Source: Amphritea opalescens (GTDB taxonomy: Bacteria > Pseudomonadota > Gammaproteobacteria > Pseudomonadales > Balneatricaceae). From it: DNA of 64,000 bases. Where the stretch lies: contig NZ_RQXW01000016.1 of assembly GCF_003957515.1 (NCBI RefSeq), positions 1 to 64,000 on the forward strand, written 5' to 3'. Below are positions 1 to 8,271 of the stretch, in pieces. Each line of letters opens with the position of its first letter. Position 1 is the stretch's first letter. The translations under genes were made by a program, and so were the position numbers. The notes below the pieces were generated by a model that did no database searches, was not told the DNA's origin, and saw nothing but the letters and a program-made list of their open reading frames with translations.

Positions 1-26
1 TTGGAGAAAAAAGAAGTCAGGTTTAA

Positions 27-161
27 TCTACGGCACAGCATCAAAGTGCTAAGGGTGCTCCCAAACTGACTGACTTCTTTGCAATGGAGATAGCTAATCA
101 TCCATCGCTGAGAGATACAAGGGTGCTTATTGAGACTGACTTATCTCAGGGAGAAGGTTAA
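27..161 (+). other. Possible 3' end of an unidentified gene
   Basis: An open frame without a start codon runs to a TAA at 159-161 and encodes a plausible, non-repetitive C-terminal tail (…GAPKLTDFF…, ending …LSQGEG). The same frame has a TAA at 24-26, so it is either the tail of a gene with a frameshift near the window edge, a degraded remnant, or chance. The LTDFF stretch resembles a short aromatic peptide motif, but no family was recognised. The following 124 bases up to the marR gene hold no other feature that I can support. Confidence 0.2.
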
Positions 162-285
162 TAATTCAATAAATACTCACTCGGAGCCTCTCTGTACTCG
201 TCTGTATCTCTTTAATTTGTTATGGTTGCGCCAAATTTGAGGAAGGCAGATATCTTGCTGGGTATGAAGATGGTCAGGAGCATTT

Positions 286-765
286 ATGACAACCCATTCT
301 AAAAAGCTGGAAAAATACAATCCAGCCAGTGAAAGTTTTGATATCAAAGAGTTTCCCTTTTATTGGGTTGCTCGGGTTAACGCATTGTATTCTCGGGAGA
401 TGGAAAAAACCCTGAAGCCGATGGGGATGGATATAGCCCGTTGGCGAGTGGCGGCAATACTGCAATTTAATGGGCCTTCCAGTATCTCTGAATTGGCGCT
501 GCATGCCATCGGCAAACTGCCAACCATTACCAAAATCGTGTACCGCATGCGCGATGCTGGCTTAGTTGAGGTCAATGCGAGTGAAAGCGATGGTCGCGTC
601 GCCATCGTAACCCTGACCGAAGAGGGGCATAAGCAGGTTGATATGGTATTGGATATGACCACTAAAAAAGTCTTTTCACGAGCCTTTAAAGGCTTCAGCG
701 AGCCTCAAATTAAAAAAACCAATGAGTTACTCAAACGTTTATTTGTTAATCTGTCGGCCGATTAG
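286..765 (+). CDS. MarR-family transcriptional regulator
   Basis: A 159-residue winged-helix repressor of typical MarR length. A helix-turn-helix (about residues 64-95, ISELA…LPTITKIVYRM) is followed by a wing with the family-typical DGR (residues about 103-105). The start is supported by AGGAG some 8 bases upstream of the ATG. It lies 347 bases before an amidase-led aromatic catabolism operon in the same direction. The palindrome overlapping that operon's -35 box is the natural candidate for its operator. In the iac (indole-acetate) and related aromatic pathways MarR proteins repress such operons until the aromatic acid binds. The ligand here is unknown. Confidence 0.85.
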   Translation: MTTHSKKLEKYNPASESFDIKEFPFYWVARVNALYSREMEKTLKPMGMDIARWRVAAILQFNGPSSISELALHAIGKLPTITKIVYRMRDAGLVEVNASESDGRVAIVTLTEEGHKQVDMVLDMTTKKVFSRAFKGFSEPQIKKTNELLKRLFVNLSAD

Positions 766-1049
766 TCGCTAATCGTCGACCTTTTTCTTTTGCGCTCTGC
801 CTCCCTCAACTATTGATCTGCTGTTTGGCTGTTCTGCCATTCTCAACATCATCCTCTGTTTTGAAAACCGAAAAGTTGTTTTCTTTAATGAAAAATAGCT
901 AAGCGTATTTATTTTTATCGAATGCAAACAACTGAATGTGTTAATAGCTATTCTTATTACAACCTATTGTTTTAGATATAAATATTAATTCAGATATCCA
1001 TTAATACTGATTTGTTTAAGTGTTTCACAAGGATGTTAAAGTGGAAATA

Positions 1050-1068
1050 TCAACTAAAATTTAGTTGA
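1050..1068. promoter_or_regulatory. Palindromic operator candidate (MarR type)
   Basis: TCAACTAAAATTTAGTTGA has 9-base arms that are perfect reverse complements around one central base. Its last bases overlap the TTGACA box of the promoter that would drive the amidase operon, so a bound dimer would block RNA polymerase. The size fits a MarR dimer site, and the only MarR repressor gene in the window lies immediately upstream. Assignment to that protein is inference. Confidence 0.6.
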
Positions 1069-1093
1069 CAATTCAACCTTTAGCGTCAATTAT
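1065..1093 (+). promoter_or_regulatory. Sigma-70 promoter for the amidase operon
   Basis: A perfect -35 TTGACA (1065-1070) is followed after 17 bases by AATTAT (1088-1093), four of six matches to the -10 consensus. Transcription would begin near 1100, leaving a leader of about 60 bases before the ATG at 1161. The rest of the 766-1112 gap is AT-rich and shows no gene. Confidence 0.5.
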
Positions 1094-1160
1094 TAGTCCA
1101 TAGTAAGCCGTTATGATATTTAAAAAACGACGGTATAAGAATTATAAGAGTGACTGGACT

Positions 1161-2309
1161 ATGCCTATTTTCTCTCAACCCTGTGTTTTGGGTGGTGATG
1201 GTTTGCGTGTTGCCGTCAAAGACACTATCGACATTGAGCAGTTGCCAACACGATGCGGAAGCCGAGCGTTGGAAGATGCTACACCGGCTAGCCAGCACGC
1301 AGATGTTGTGGCCGCTGTGTTGCAATCTGAATGTCAAATCGTCGGTAAGACGAACCTGCATGAGCTTGCTTATGGCATGACCGGATTGAATCACTGGAGC
1401 GGCACGCCCATCAATTATCGTTATCCGGATCTCATTCCGGGTGGTTCCTCGAGTGGTTCTGCCGTGGCAGTGGCTGCGGCTAAAGCTGATTTTTCATTAG
1501 GTACCGATACCGGTGGTTCTATTCGTGTGCCGGCGGCGTGTTGCGGTGTGTATGGTTTTAAACCTACCTTTGCTCGGCTTAGTCGTCGAGGTGTGATGCC
1601 TGCTCAGAGTAGCCTTGATTGCGTCGGCGTATTTGCGGATTCCGCTGAGATGCTCATTAAGGCGATGCAGGCGGTTGAAACCGGTTTTACAACCGCTAAA
1701 TTACCGGACGCGATTGAGCTTGGCATGGTCGAAGTGACTGCCGATGAGAGGGTGCATACCTGTGTGCTAGAGCTGCTGCAACGTGCAGAGAAAAGCGCTC
1801 CTATCACTTTCAATAGTATTAGCTTGGCTTCCTTCGATGATGCTCTTGCGGCGGGCATGACGCTGATTAACGCTGAAACCTGGCACGCTTGTGGGCATCT
1901 GCTCGACACCGGTAAAGTCGGTTCGGACGTGGCAGTGCGTTTAGCGAATGCGGCGCAGACGACCGATCAGCAGGTTGCTGAAGCGGAGGCCGTTCGTGAA
2001 CAGTTTACCCGCCAAGTCGACGAAGCGCTACGCAGCGTCACAGCGCTTGTATTACCAACCCTGCCTACTTTCCCTATGACGCTTGCCGATGCCCAAGCGG
2101 GCAAAACCGATTTGATGATATCGGCACTGTCCCGTCCCTTCAATTTATCCGGCCATCCAGCGCTTTCGATTCCATTACAAAGCCAAGACCATCGTCCAGT
2201 GGGGTTACAGTTAATTGGACGGAAAGGCGACGACGAACTTTTATGTGAACTTGCCCGCTATTTGAGTGAGTTTATACCTAACCAGAATAACAATTATGTG
2301 GAGTATTAA
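1161..2309 (+). CDS. Amidase-signature family amidohydrolase
   Basis: A 382-residue amidase-signature enzyme hydrolysing a carboxamide to acid and ammonia. The Ser-cisSer-Lys triad is visible: Lys20 (VAVKD), cis-Ser96 in the GGSSSGSA motif and nucleophile Ser120 in GTDTGGSIR, with spacings close to GatA (about 76 and 24). The frame is open upstream to an ATG at 1113, but the family N-terminus and an AAGAG 10 bases upstream favour the ATG at 1161. Only 3 bases separate it from the next gene, so the two are translationally close. It is short for the family. Together with a MarR protein and a flavin monooxygenase it recalls IacH of indole-acetate clusters; an aryl-acetamide substrate is inference. 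Confidence 0.85.
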   Translation: MPIFSQPCVLGGDGLRVAVKDTIDIEQLPTRCGSRALEDATPASQHADVVAAVLQSECQIVGKTNLHELAYGMTGLNHWSGTPINYRYPDLIPGGSSSGSAVAVAAAKADFSLGTDTGGSIRVPAACCGVYGFKPTFARLSRRGVMPAQSSLDCVGVFADSAEMLIKAMQAVETGFTTAKLPDAIELGMVEVTADERVHTCVLELLQRAEKSAPITFNSISLASFDDALAAGMTLINAETWHACGHLLDTGKVGSDVAVRLANAAQTTDQQVAEAEAVREQFTRQVDEALRSVTALVLPTLPTFPMTLADAQAGKTDLMISALSRPFNLSGHPALSIPLQSQDHRPVGLQLIGRKGDDELLCELARYLSEFIPNQNNNYVEY

Positions 2310-2312
2310 GTT

Positions 2313-3461
2313 ATGACTGCCAACGTCATCAATAAAGAGGCCTGGGGTGGCGCAGAAGTGTTTGATGCCCTTCTCGCAGATATTCGTCTTCGTCGTCAAG
2401 AGTTTGAAACACAGAGATATGTATCACAGGACATTGTCGAACGCTTTAAAGAGATCGGTGTATATCGGGCCTTTGTTCCTAAGCGTTTTGGGGGTGATGA
2501 AAAGTCTCCGACTGAATTTCTGCAAATGGTTGAGGCTATTTCAGCTGCAGATGGCTCTGCAGGCTGGGTTGCTAGCTTTGGTATGAACCCCGCGTATCTA
2601 GCGAGCTTGCCGCTGGAAACCATTGAGAAAGTCTGGGCTGAAACGCCTAACGTGGTATTTGCCGGTGGTATTTTCCCGCCGCAGCCCGCTAAACGTGTAG
2701 AGGGTGGCTTTTTGGTAAACGGTCGTTGGCAGTTTGCCAGTGGTTGTATGGGATCATCCATTTGTGGTGTGGGTATTACCCCGGATGATGGAGAATCTTT
2801 ACCCCGTATGGCGGTGATACCACGAGATCAGGTGACCATCGAACCGACTTGGAATGTTGTTGGCATGGTCGGTACTGGCTCCCATGACTTAGTGGTAGAG
2901 GATGTAATAGTACCGGAAGAATGGACCTTTACGCGGGGCGGTAAACCTACCCTCGATAGTCCGTTTTTCAAATACCCATCACTCTCTTTTGCCGCACAGG
3001 TATTGGCGGTAACGACGCTAGGGTTAGCCCGTGAGGCGATCGATGTGGTGCGTGGTATGGCTGCGGGACGTAAATCGGTGACCGGCGCGCCAAACCTAGG
3101 TGAACGAGAGTACGTTCAAATTGAGATAGCTAAGGCGGAAGCCAAGGTTCGCTCTTCTAAGGCTTTCTTCTATGAGTCGACCAATGATGTATGGGCGACG
3201 ATTATGGCGGGTGATGAACCAACGCCTGATCAGGTCAGTATGCTGCGTTTATCGGCGACCAATTTAACCCATGAGTGTGCTGAAGCGATTCGTATTGCTT
3301 ATCAAGTGTCGGGTATGACCGGTGCGTACAACGATCATCCACTGTCCCGCATCATGCGTGATTCGATGATGTGTACTCAGCATGCCTTTATGGGGGCGAT
3401 TACCTATAAAAACGCTGGGGCGATGTTGTTTGATCATAAACCATTGCCTGGCTATCTATGA
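2313..3461 (+). CDS. Acyl-CoA dehydrogenase-fold flavin-dependent monooxygenase
   Basis: A 382-residue protein of the acyl-CoA dehydrogenase superfamily, in the branch that acts as the oxygenase of two-component FMNH2/FADH2 hydroxylases (C2 of p-hydroxyphenylacetate hydroxylase, HsaA, IacA). Support includes the N-terminal helical domain (…RFKEIGVYRAFVPKRFGG…), the beta-domain GFLVNGRWQFASG typical of HsaA/C2-like proteins in place of true acyl-CoA dehydrogenase motifs, and a C-terminal helical bundle ending in SRIMRDSMMCTQHAFMG. A GGAG lies 9 bases before the ATG. Reduced flavin would come from the reductase at 9281-10210. The substrate is probably aromatic; which one cannot be read from the sequence. 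Confidence 0.8.
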   Translation: MTANVINKEAWGGAEVFDALLADIRLRRQEFETQRYVSQDIVERFKEIGVYRAFVPKRFGGDEKSPTEFLQMVEAISAADGSAGWVASFGMNPAYLASLPLETIEKVWAETPNVVFAGGIFPPQPAKRVEGGFLVNGRWQFASGCMGSSICGVGITPDDGESLPRMAVIPRDQVTIEPTWNVVGMVGTGSHDLVVEDVIVPEEWTFTRGGKPTLDSPFFKYPSLSFAAQVLAVTTLGLAREAIDVVRGMAAGRKSVTGAPNLGEREYVQIEIAKAEAKVRSSKAFFYESTNDVWATIMAGDEPTPDQVSMLRLSATNLTHECAEAIRIAYQVSGMTGAYNDHPLSRIMRDSMMCTQHAFMGAITYKNAGAMLFDHKPLPGYL

Positions 3462-3603
3462 GTTCTTGGTCTTGACTACCAACTAGACCTAAAGAAATTA
3501 TCGACCAGACGATTGCCGTGAAGGCGTTTAATCAGCACGTTATTGAGTTGGGGTTGGCACATAAGCGCCGGCTCTACAGTTACATTTTTTTAAGGGTGAG
3601 ATG

Positions 3604-4557
3604 ATGAGTGAACCACTAATCGATGTTGTTATCAGTCAGCGCGAGGAGCAGGGTGAGGCTGTTGCTGTATTTGAGCTTAAAGCCAAAGATGGCTCTCCGC
3701 TTCCGGCGTTTGACGCTGGGTCCCACATTGATGTGCATGTCTCCCCTGAGATGGTGCGTCAATATTCGCTGAGTAATGATCCTAGGCAGCATGATGCCTA
3801 TCGGCTGGGTATTCTAAATGATCCAAATTCCCGTGGTGGTTCATTGGCGATTCACCATGATTTTAAGGTGGGTAAAACAGTACAAATTAGTGCGCCGCGC
3901 AATCACTTTCCATTGGATCTGAGCGCTGAGCGTAGTGTATTAGTCGGCGGTGGTATCGGTATCACACCGATGCTGACGATGGCCTACACACTGCGGGACG
4001 CCGGTAAAGCATTCGAGTTGCATTACTGTTGTCGTACGCGCAGCAGTGCGGCATTTCTCGATGAATTAGCGAGCGAGTTTGCGGAAAATGTTCAGTTGCA
4101 TTTCGACGATGAGGCGGATGAACAACGCTTCGATCCTATCAAGGCGTTAGCACCCGTCGCGGATACCCATGTTTATGTGTGTGGGCCATCAGGCTTCATG
4201 GATTGGGTGATCGGTTCGGCAGAGACAGCAGGCTATGACAAACATAATGTGCATTTTGAATACTTTAATGCCGATATCGATACCAGTGGTACCGCCTTTG
4301 AAGTAGTGGCTCAGCAGAGTGGCGTCACGGTGATGGTGGGTGAAGATCAGACCATTGTTGAGGCTTTATCGGCAGCCGGCATTAAGGTTGATGTCTCCTG
4401 TGAACAGGGTGTTTGTGGCACCTGCCTATGCGATGTGCTTGAGGGTATACCAGATCACAAAGATAAGTTTCTTACCGAGGAAGAGCGGGAAGATAACGAC
4501 CAAATCATTTTGTGTTGTTCTCGTTCGAAAAGTAAAAAATTGGTGTTGGATATTTAA
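3604..4557 (+). CDS. Phthalate-dioxygenase-reductase-type ferredoxin oxidoreductase
   Basis: A 317-residue electron-transfer protein in the PDR/VanB/IacF arrangement: FMN-binding beta-barrel (RQYSLSND at about 50-57), NAD(P)H-binding domain (GGGIGITPM at about 115-123; CGPSGFM near 195) and a C-terminal plant-type 2Fe-2S domain with the CEQGVCGTC cysteines and a last cysteine in ILCCS. It passes electrons from NAD(P)H to a Rieske oxygenase. ATG occurs twice in tandem (3601, 3604); the second has better spacing from the GGGTGAG. No Rieske oxygenase subunit is encoded anywhere in the window, so the partner is elsewhere. The 142 bases upstream hold a startless open frame (see findings). Confidence 0.88.
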   Translation: MSEPLIDVVISQREEQGEAVAVFELKAKDGSPLPAFDAGSHIDVHVSPEMVRQYSLSNDPRQHDAYRLGILNDPNSRGGSLAIHHDFKVGKTVQISAPRNHFPLDLSAERSVLVGGGIGITPMLTMAYTLRDAGKAFELHYCCRTRSSAAFLDELASEFAENVQLHFDDEADEQRFDPIKALAPVADTHVYVCGPSGFMDWVIGSAETAGYDKHNVHFEYFNADIDTSGTAFEVVAQQSGVTVMVGEDQTIVEALSAAGIKVDVSCEQGVCGTCLCDVLEGIPDHKDKFLTEEEREDNDQIILCCSRSKSKKLVLDI

Positions 4558-4576
4558 AACAGTTTAGTGACGGCGC

Positions 4577-4602
4577 TGACAGCCGGAAGAAAGCGGCTGT
4601 CA
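4577..4602 (+). terminator. Stem-loop, possible terminator or attenuator
   Basis: Perfect 9-base arms TGACAGCCG and CGGCTGTCA enclose an 8-base loop just after the reductase gene. There is no U-tract, so it may be an RNA-stabilising or processing hairpin, not an intrinsic terminator. It separates the oxygenase genes from the TRAP genes. Confidence 0.5.
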
Positions 4603-4765
4603 CAAGTTGACTTAGTGATGTTTCAAAAGGGTGAGGTTTCCATTTATTTAACGAGGTTTGATCGTAAGGGTGATTGATTTTATCGGTGGATAAACGGCCA
4701 CTCAGATAAGAAAAATGCTTTTAATTTAAGCACATTAAACAAACAAAGATACGGAGATTATAATA

Positions 4766-5782
4766 ATGAGAAAATATCTAAAAACAGTTGTTGCTGGTGT
4801 GCTACTCGCCTCAACAGGTGTCGTCAATGCGGATACAACATTGACGCTCTCCTCATGGCTTCCACCGACCCATCCGGTTGTGTCACAGATGATTGTGCCA
4901 TGGACACAGCAGGTTGAAGAGGTGACCGAAGGCCGAGTGAAAATTAATATCTTGGCGAAAGGGTTGGGTCATCCCAAAATTCATTATGATATCGCTCGCG
5001 ATGGTTTAGCGGATATTACCTACAGCGTTCATGGTTACACGCCCGGACGTTTTACCCTGACTAAAATTGTTGAATTCCCATTCGGTGGCAACAGTGCAGA
5101 AGCTTTGTCCGTTGCATACTGGCGTGTGTATGAAAAATATCTTGCCAAAGCGAACGAGCATAAAGGCACTCAGGTGCTGAGCGTTTTTACCCACGGTCCT
5201 GGTCAGATTCATAACAGTCAGAAAGCCGTCACATCGGTTGGTGACTTAAAAGGGATGAAGCTGCGGGTTGGTGGTGGTGTGATTAACGATATTGCCACTG
5301 CGTTGGATACCGTGCCGTTGCTGAAGCCTTCTTCAAAAAGCTATGAACTACTCTCCCATGGCGTTGCCGATGGCACCTTGTTACCGATGGAGTCGGTGAC
5401 GGCGTTTAAGGTTCAAGATCTGGTGAAACATACGACGATCGTGCCGGGTGGTCTGTATAACATCAGCTTCTTTTTGGTCATGAACCAAGATCGCTTTCGT
5501 AGCATTTCGAAGGCGGATCAAGCGGCCATTATGAGTGTTTCGGGCGAAGCCTTTGCCAAACTGGCTGGGAGCGTTTGGGATGCCGCCGATGCTAAAGCAT
5601 TAGCCGAGATGAAAGCCAATGGAAATGAGATTACGGTGGCGGATGACGCCTTTATTGCGGATGTCAAACAACGCACTTCAACCCTGGAAGCTGATTGGTT
5701 TAAAGCCGCGAAGAAAAAAGGTGTTGATGGGGCAGCGGCACTGGCCGAACTGCGTCAGATCACTGCTGATTATCCTCAATAA
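4766..5782 (+). CDS. TRAP transporter solute-binding protein (DctP type)
   Basis: A 338-residue periplasmic binding protein of the TRAP family. A Sec signal peptide (residues 1-22, ending VVNA-D) precedes a mature domain with the typical SSWLPPTHP start and the conserved Arg region GMKLRVGGG (about residues 155-165) that usually salt-bridges a substrate carboxylate. CGGAG lies at good distance before the ATG. It is followed within 11 bases by its small membrane subunit. Location between aromatic-degradation genes suggests an aromatic or aryl carboxylic acid as ligand; this is inference, since TRAP ligands cannot be read from sequence reliably. Confidence 0.9.
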   Translation: MRKYLKTVVAGVLLASTGVVNADTTLTLSSWLPPTHPVVSQMIVPWTQQVEEVTEGRVKINILAKGLGHPKIHYDIARDGLADITYSVHGYTPGRFTLTKIVEFPFGGNSAEALSVAYWRVYEKYLAKANEHKGTQVLSVFTHGPGQIHNSQKAVTSVGDLKGMKLRVGGGVINDIATALDTVPLLKPSSKSYELLSHGVADGTLLPMESVTAFKVQDLVKHTTIVPGGLYNISFFLVMNQDRFRSISKADQAAIMSVSGEAFAKLAGSVWDAADAKALAEMKANGNEITVADDAFIADVKQRTSTLEADWFKAAKKKGVDGAAALAELRQITADYPQ

Positions 5783-5793
5783 GCGAGGCTGTT

Positions 5794-6345
5794 ATGAATA
5801 TCCTTACCGCAGTATTTAAGGCGAAGGTATGGATCCGACCGCTCGAATTTTTATTCGAGCGGGTGCTGGCTTACACCGCTGCACTGGCGATGTTTCTCAT
5901 GATGATGGTCACCTTAGTGGACGTCATCGGCCGGGATCTGTTTGCTGCGCCACTACCGGGTGGTTTTGAATTGACAGAGCTGTTACTCGCGGCGCTGATC
6001 TTTCTTGGTTTACCGATGGTCACCGCCGAAGGCTCCCATGTTGATGTGGATCTGATGGATTCCACCGTCCCTGCTTTTCTTAAGCCGATTCAAGATATTG
6101 CCGTGTGTTTAGTCAATGTGATCGTGTTTGGCGTGATGTCTTGGATGATGTGGAAGCTGGCTATTCGTACCTATGAGTACCAAGACACGACTGCCATGTT
6201 AGAGATCCCCTATGCCGGGTTAGTCATTCTGATGGCTGTCTGTTGTTCCTTATCGACCTGGGCATTAATGCTGATGCTTATCTTCAAACGGGGTAAAAAG
6301 CTATTTACCCGCCATGACGACCAACCGACCCCAGAGGTAGAGTAA
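5794..6345 (+). CDS. TRAP transporter small permease subunit (DctQ type)
   Basis: A 183-residue membrane protein with four predicted transmembrane segments (about residues 22-45, 58-78, 98-122, 138-162) and the DctQ-typical DVIGRDLF and P.VTAEGSHVDVDL stretches after the first and second helices. It pairs with the large permease, whose gene starts 3 bases downstream, to form the sodium-coupled transporter fed by the binding protein upstream. A GAGG precedes the ATG. Tight spacing indicates one three-gene transcript. Confidence 0.9.
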   Translation: MNILTAVFKAKVWIRPLEFLFERVLAYTAALAMFLMMMVTLVDVIGRDLFAAPLPGGFELTELLLAALIFLGLPMVTAEGSHVDVDLMDSTVPAFLKPIQDIAVCLVNVIVFGVMSWMMWKLAIRTYEYQDTTAMLEIPYAGLVILMAVCCSLSTWALMLMLIFKRGKKLFTRHDDQPTPEVE

Positions 6346-6348
6346 TTT

Positions 6349-7665
6349 ATGGAAATTAGTCTGATCGGTTTTGCCGTTTTGTTACTTATCATCTTCGCCC
6401 GAGTGCCACTCGGTTTTGCGATGGCATTAGTGGGTGTGTGTGGTTTTGCCTATGTGCAGCAGGTAGAGTTTGGTAATCCACGAGGGTGGTCTGCGGCATT
6501 AAATATGGTGTCACAGGTATCGTTTGAAACGGGCCTGTCGTATAGCCTGTCGGTGGTTCCCCTGTTTATTCTGATGGGTAACTTTATCACTGAGGCGGGT
6601 TTGTCGTCCCAGCTCTATCGCGCCTCCAATGCGTTTCTTGGACATTTCAAAGGCGGGTTGGCCTTGGCCACGGTCGTGTCTTGCGGTGCATTTTCGGCTG
6701 TCTGTGGTAGCTCTATGGCCACTGCGGCAACTATGTCAAAGGTGGCAATGCCATCGATGCGTAAATACAACTACTCCGATGAATTAGCGACCGGTTCTAT
6801 TGCCGCCGGTGGCACCTTGGGTATCTTGATTCCACCGAGTGTCATTTTGGTGGTGTACGGCATTATTACCGAAACCGATATCGGTCTGTTGTTTATCGCA
6901 GGCTTACTGCCGGGTTTACTCGGTATTATTCTCTATATGGCTGCCGTGACGGTGACCGTGAATATCAAGCCTGAGAAAGGGCCGGCAGGTGATCGTTCAA
7001 GCTGGGCTGAGCGCTTGATCGCCTTCAAAAATGTCTGGACCATCTGCCTGCTGTTTGTGGTCGTGATGGGCGGGATCTATAGCGGTGTGTTCACGCCTAC
7101 GGAAGCGGCGGGAATTGGTGCGTCAGGGGCTTTCTTTATCGCGTTACTGCGTGGCCAACTGACCTTTAAAAGCCTTGTCGAGACGTTGGTCGGTACTGTC
7201 AGAACCACCGCCATGCTGTTCTTTCTGGTGATTGGTGCCGTACTGTTCTCCAACTTTATTAATCTGGCGGGATTGCCCGATTCCTTGCGGGATATGGTGC
7301 TGGCCATGAATCTTAGCCCGATCTGGGTGATTATGGCGATCATCGCGATCTATATTCTGCTTGGTTGCGTGTTAGAGAGTATGTCGATGATTTTGTTGAC
7401 GGTGCCGGTGTTTTTCCCCTTGGTACAGGCGATGGGATTCGACCTCATCTGGTTCGGTATCTTGGTGGTTGTGGTGACCGAGATCAGCTTGATTACACCG
7501 CCGGTGGGCTTGAATGTCTTCGTGCTTAAATCAGTGTTACCCGATGTCAAACTTGCCACCATTTTCAAAGGCGTCACGCCTTTTTGGATTGCCGATATTA
7601 TTCGCCTGGTGTTGATTGCAACGATTCCAGCGATCTCACTATTGCTGCCGGGTATGGTTGGCTAA
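6349..7665 (+). CDS. TRAP transporter large permease subunit (DctM type)
   Basis: A 438-residue polytopic protein of normal DctM length. Family landmarks are the VPLFILMGNFI stretch (about residue 65), SCGAFSAVCGSSMATAATM (about 105-123), GGTLGILIPPSV (about 145-157) and a C-terminal ITPPVGLNVFVLK, the last two lying in the re-entrant hairpins that bind Na+ and substrate. It follows the small subunit by 3 bases and completes a full TRAP system. No gene for regulation of the transporter is present other than the UspA protein downstream. Confidence 0.92.
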   Translation: MEISLIGFAVLLLIIFARVPLGFAMALVGVCGFAYVQQVEFGNPRGWSAALNMVSQVSFETGLSYSLSVVPLFILMGNFITEAGLSSQLYRASNAFLGHFKGGLALATVVSCGAFSAVCGSSMATAATMSKVAMPSMRKYNYSDELATGSIAAGGTLGILIPPSVILVVYGIITETDIGLLFIAGLLPGLLGIILYMAAVTVTVNIKPEKGPAGDRSSWAERLIAFKNVWTICLLFVVVMGGIYSGVFTPTEAAGIGASGAFFIALLRGQLTFKSLVETLVGTVRTTAMLFFLVIGAVLFSNFINLAGLPDSLRDMVLAMNLSPIWVIMAIIAIYILLGCVLESMSMILLTVPVFFPLVQAMGFDLIWFGILVVVVTEISLITPPVGLNVFVLKSVLPDVKLATIFKGVTPFWIADIIRLVLIATIPAISLLLPGMVG

Positions 7666-7739
7666 TTCAAGCTGAATGATGAATAGCGGTCTGCGGCAGG
7701 GTTGTAGACCGCATCGATATAACAATAAAGGCGGACAGG

Positions 7740-8225
7740 ATGATTCAAGATATAAAAACGATTTTGTATGCATCGGATCTGGGTGAAAACTCTATAGAGG
7801 CGTTCTATATCGCGCTGAACGAAGCGTCTAAACATAATGCTCAATTGGTTTTTTTACATGTGGTGGAACCGGCGAATGCGGCGACTAAAACATTCGTTGA
7901 AGGTTATCTAAGCTCGCCCGGTCTATCTGAAATGCGCAGCGAAGGGATCGAAAAGATTAAAGCGTTGATGAAAAACCGTATTGAGACTTTTTGTCAGGAT
8001 GAGTTAGCCGGTGCCTCGTTGCAATATCAGCCGCTGACTCGTCTCGAAGAGGGGCCTATCGCAGAAACCATTATCAATATAGCCAAAGAGTTAGATGCCG
8101 ACCTTATCGTGATGGGTACACGTACCCGAACACATTCGTTATTGGGGCGTTTTTTTCTGGGCTCAGCAGCACAGGCGGTGCTGCAACTCGCCGACCGGCC
8201 GGTGCTGGCGGTGCCGATTAAATAA
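7740..8225 (+). CDS. UspA-family universal stress protein, TRAP-associated
   Basis: A 161-residue single-domain Usp. The ATP-binding type signature is visible near the C-terminus (VMGTRT…[15 protein letters not shown], matching the G-2x-G-9x-G(S/T) pattern in relaxed form), so nucleotide binding is plausible. It lies 74 bases after the TRAP permease in the same direction, as TeaD does after the ectoine TRAP transporter of Halomonas, where the Usp modulates transport. That role here is inference. GGACAGG provides a ribosome site. Confidence 0.8.
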   Translation: MIQDIKTILYASDLGENSIEAFYIALNEASKHNAQLVFLHVVEPANAATKTFVEGYLSSPGLSEMRSEGIEKIKALMKNRIETFCQDELAGASLQYQPLTRLEEGPIAETIINIAKELDADLIVMGTRTRTHSLLGRFFLGSAAQAVLQLADRPVLAVPIK

Positions 8226-8271
8226 TCATCACGATCATCAGTTACACAATAAAAATAATGAAGGTGTCGAT

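Noticed and set aside
1-161. Remnant of an insertion sequence at the window start
   Set aside because: No terminal inverted repeat, target duplication or transposase motif could be seen; only a short open tail.
3557-3572. TTGGCAC followed by GCGCC, resembling a sigma-54 promoter before the reductase gene
   Set aside because: The GG and GC are only nine bases apart; ten are required. No activator or enhancer is near.
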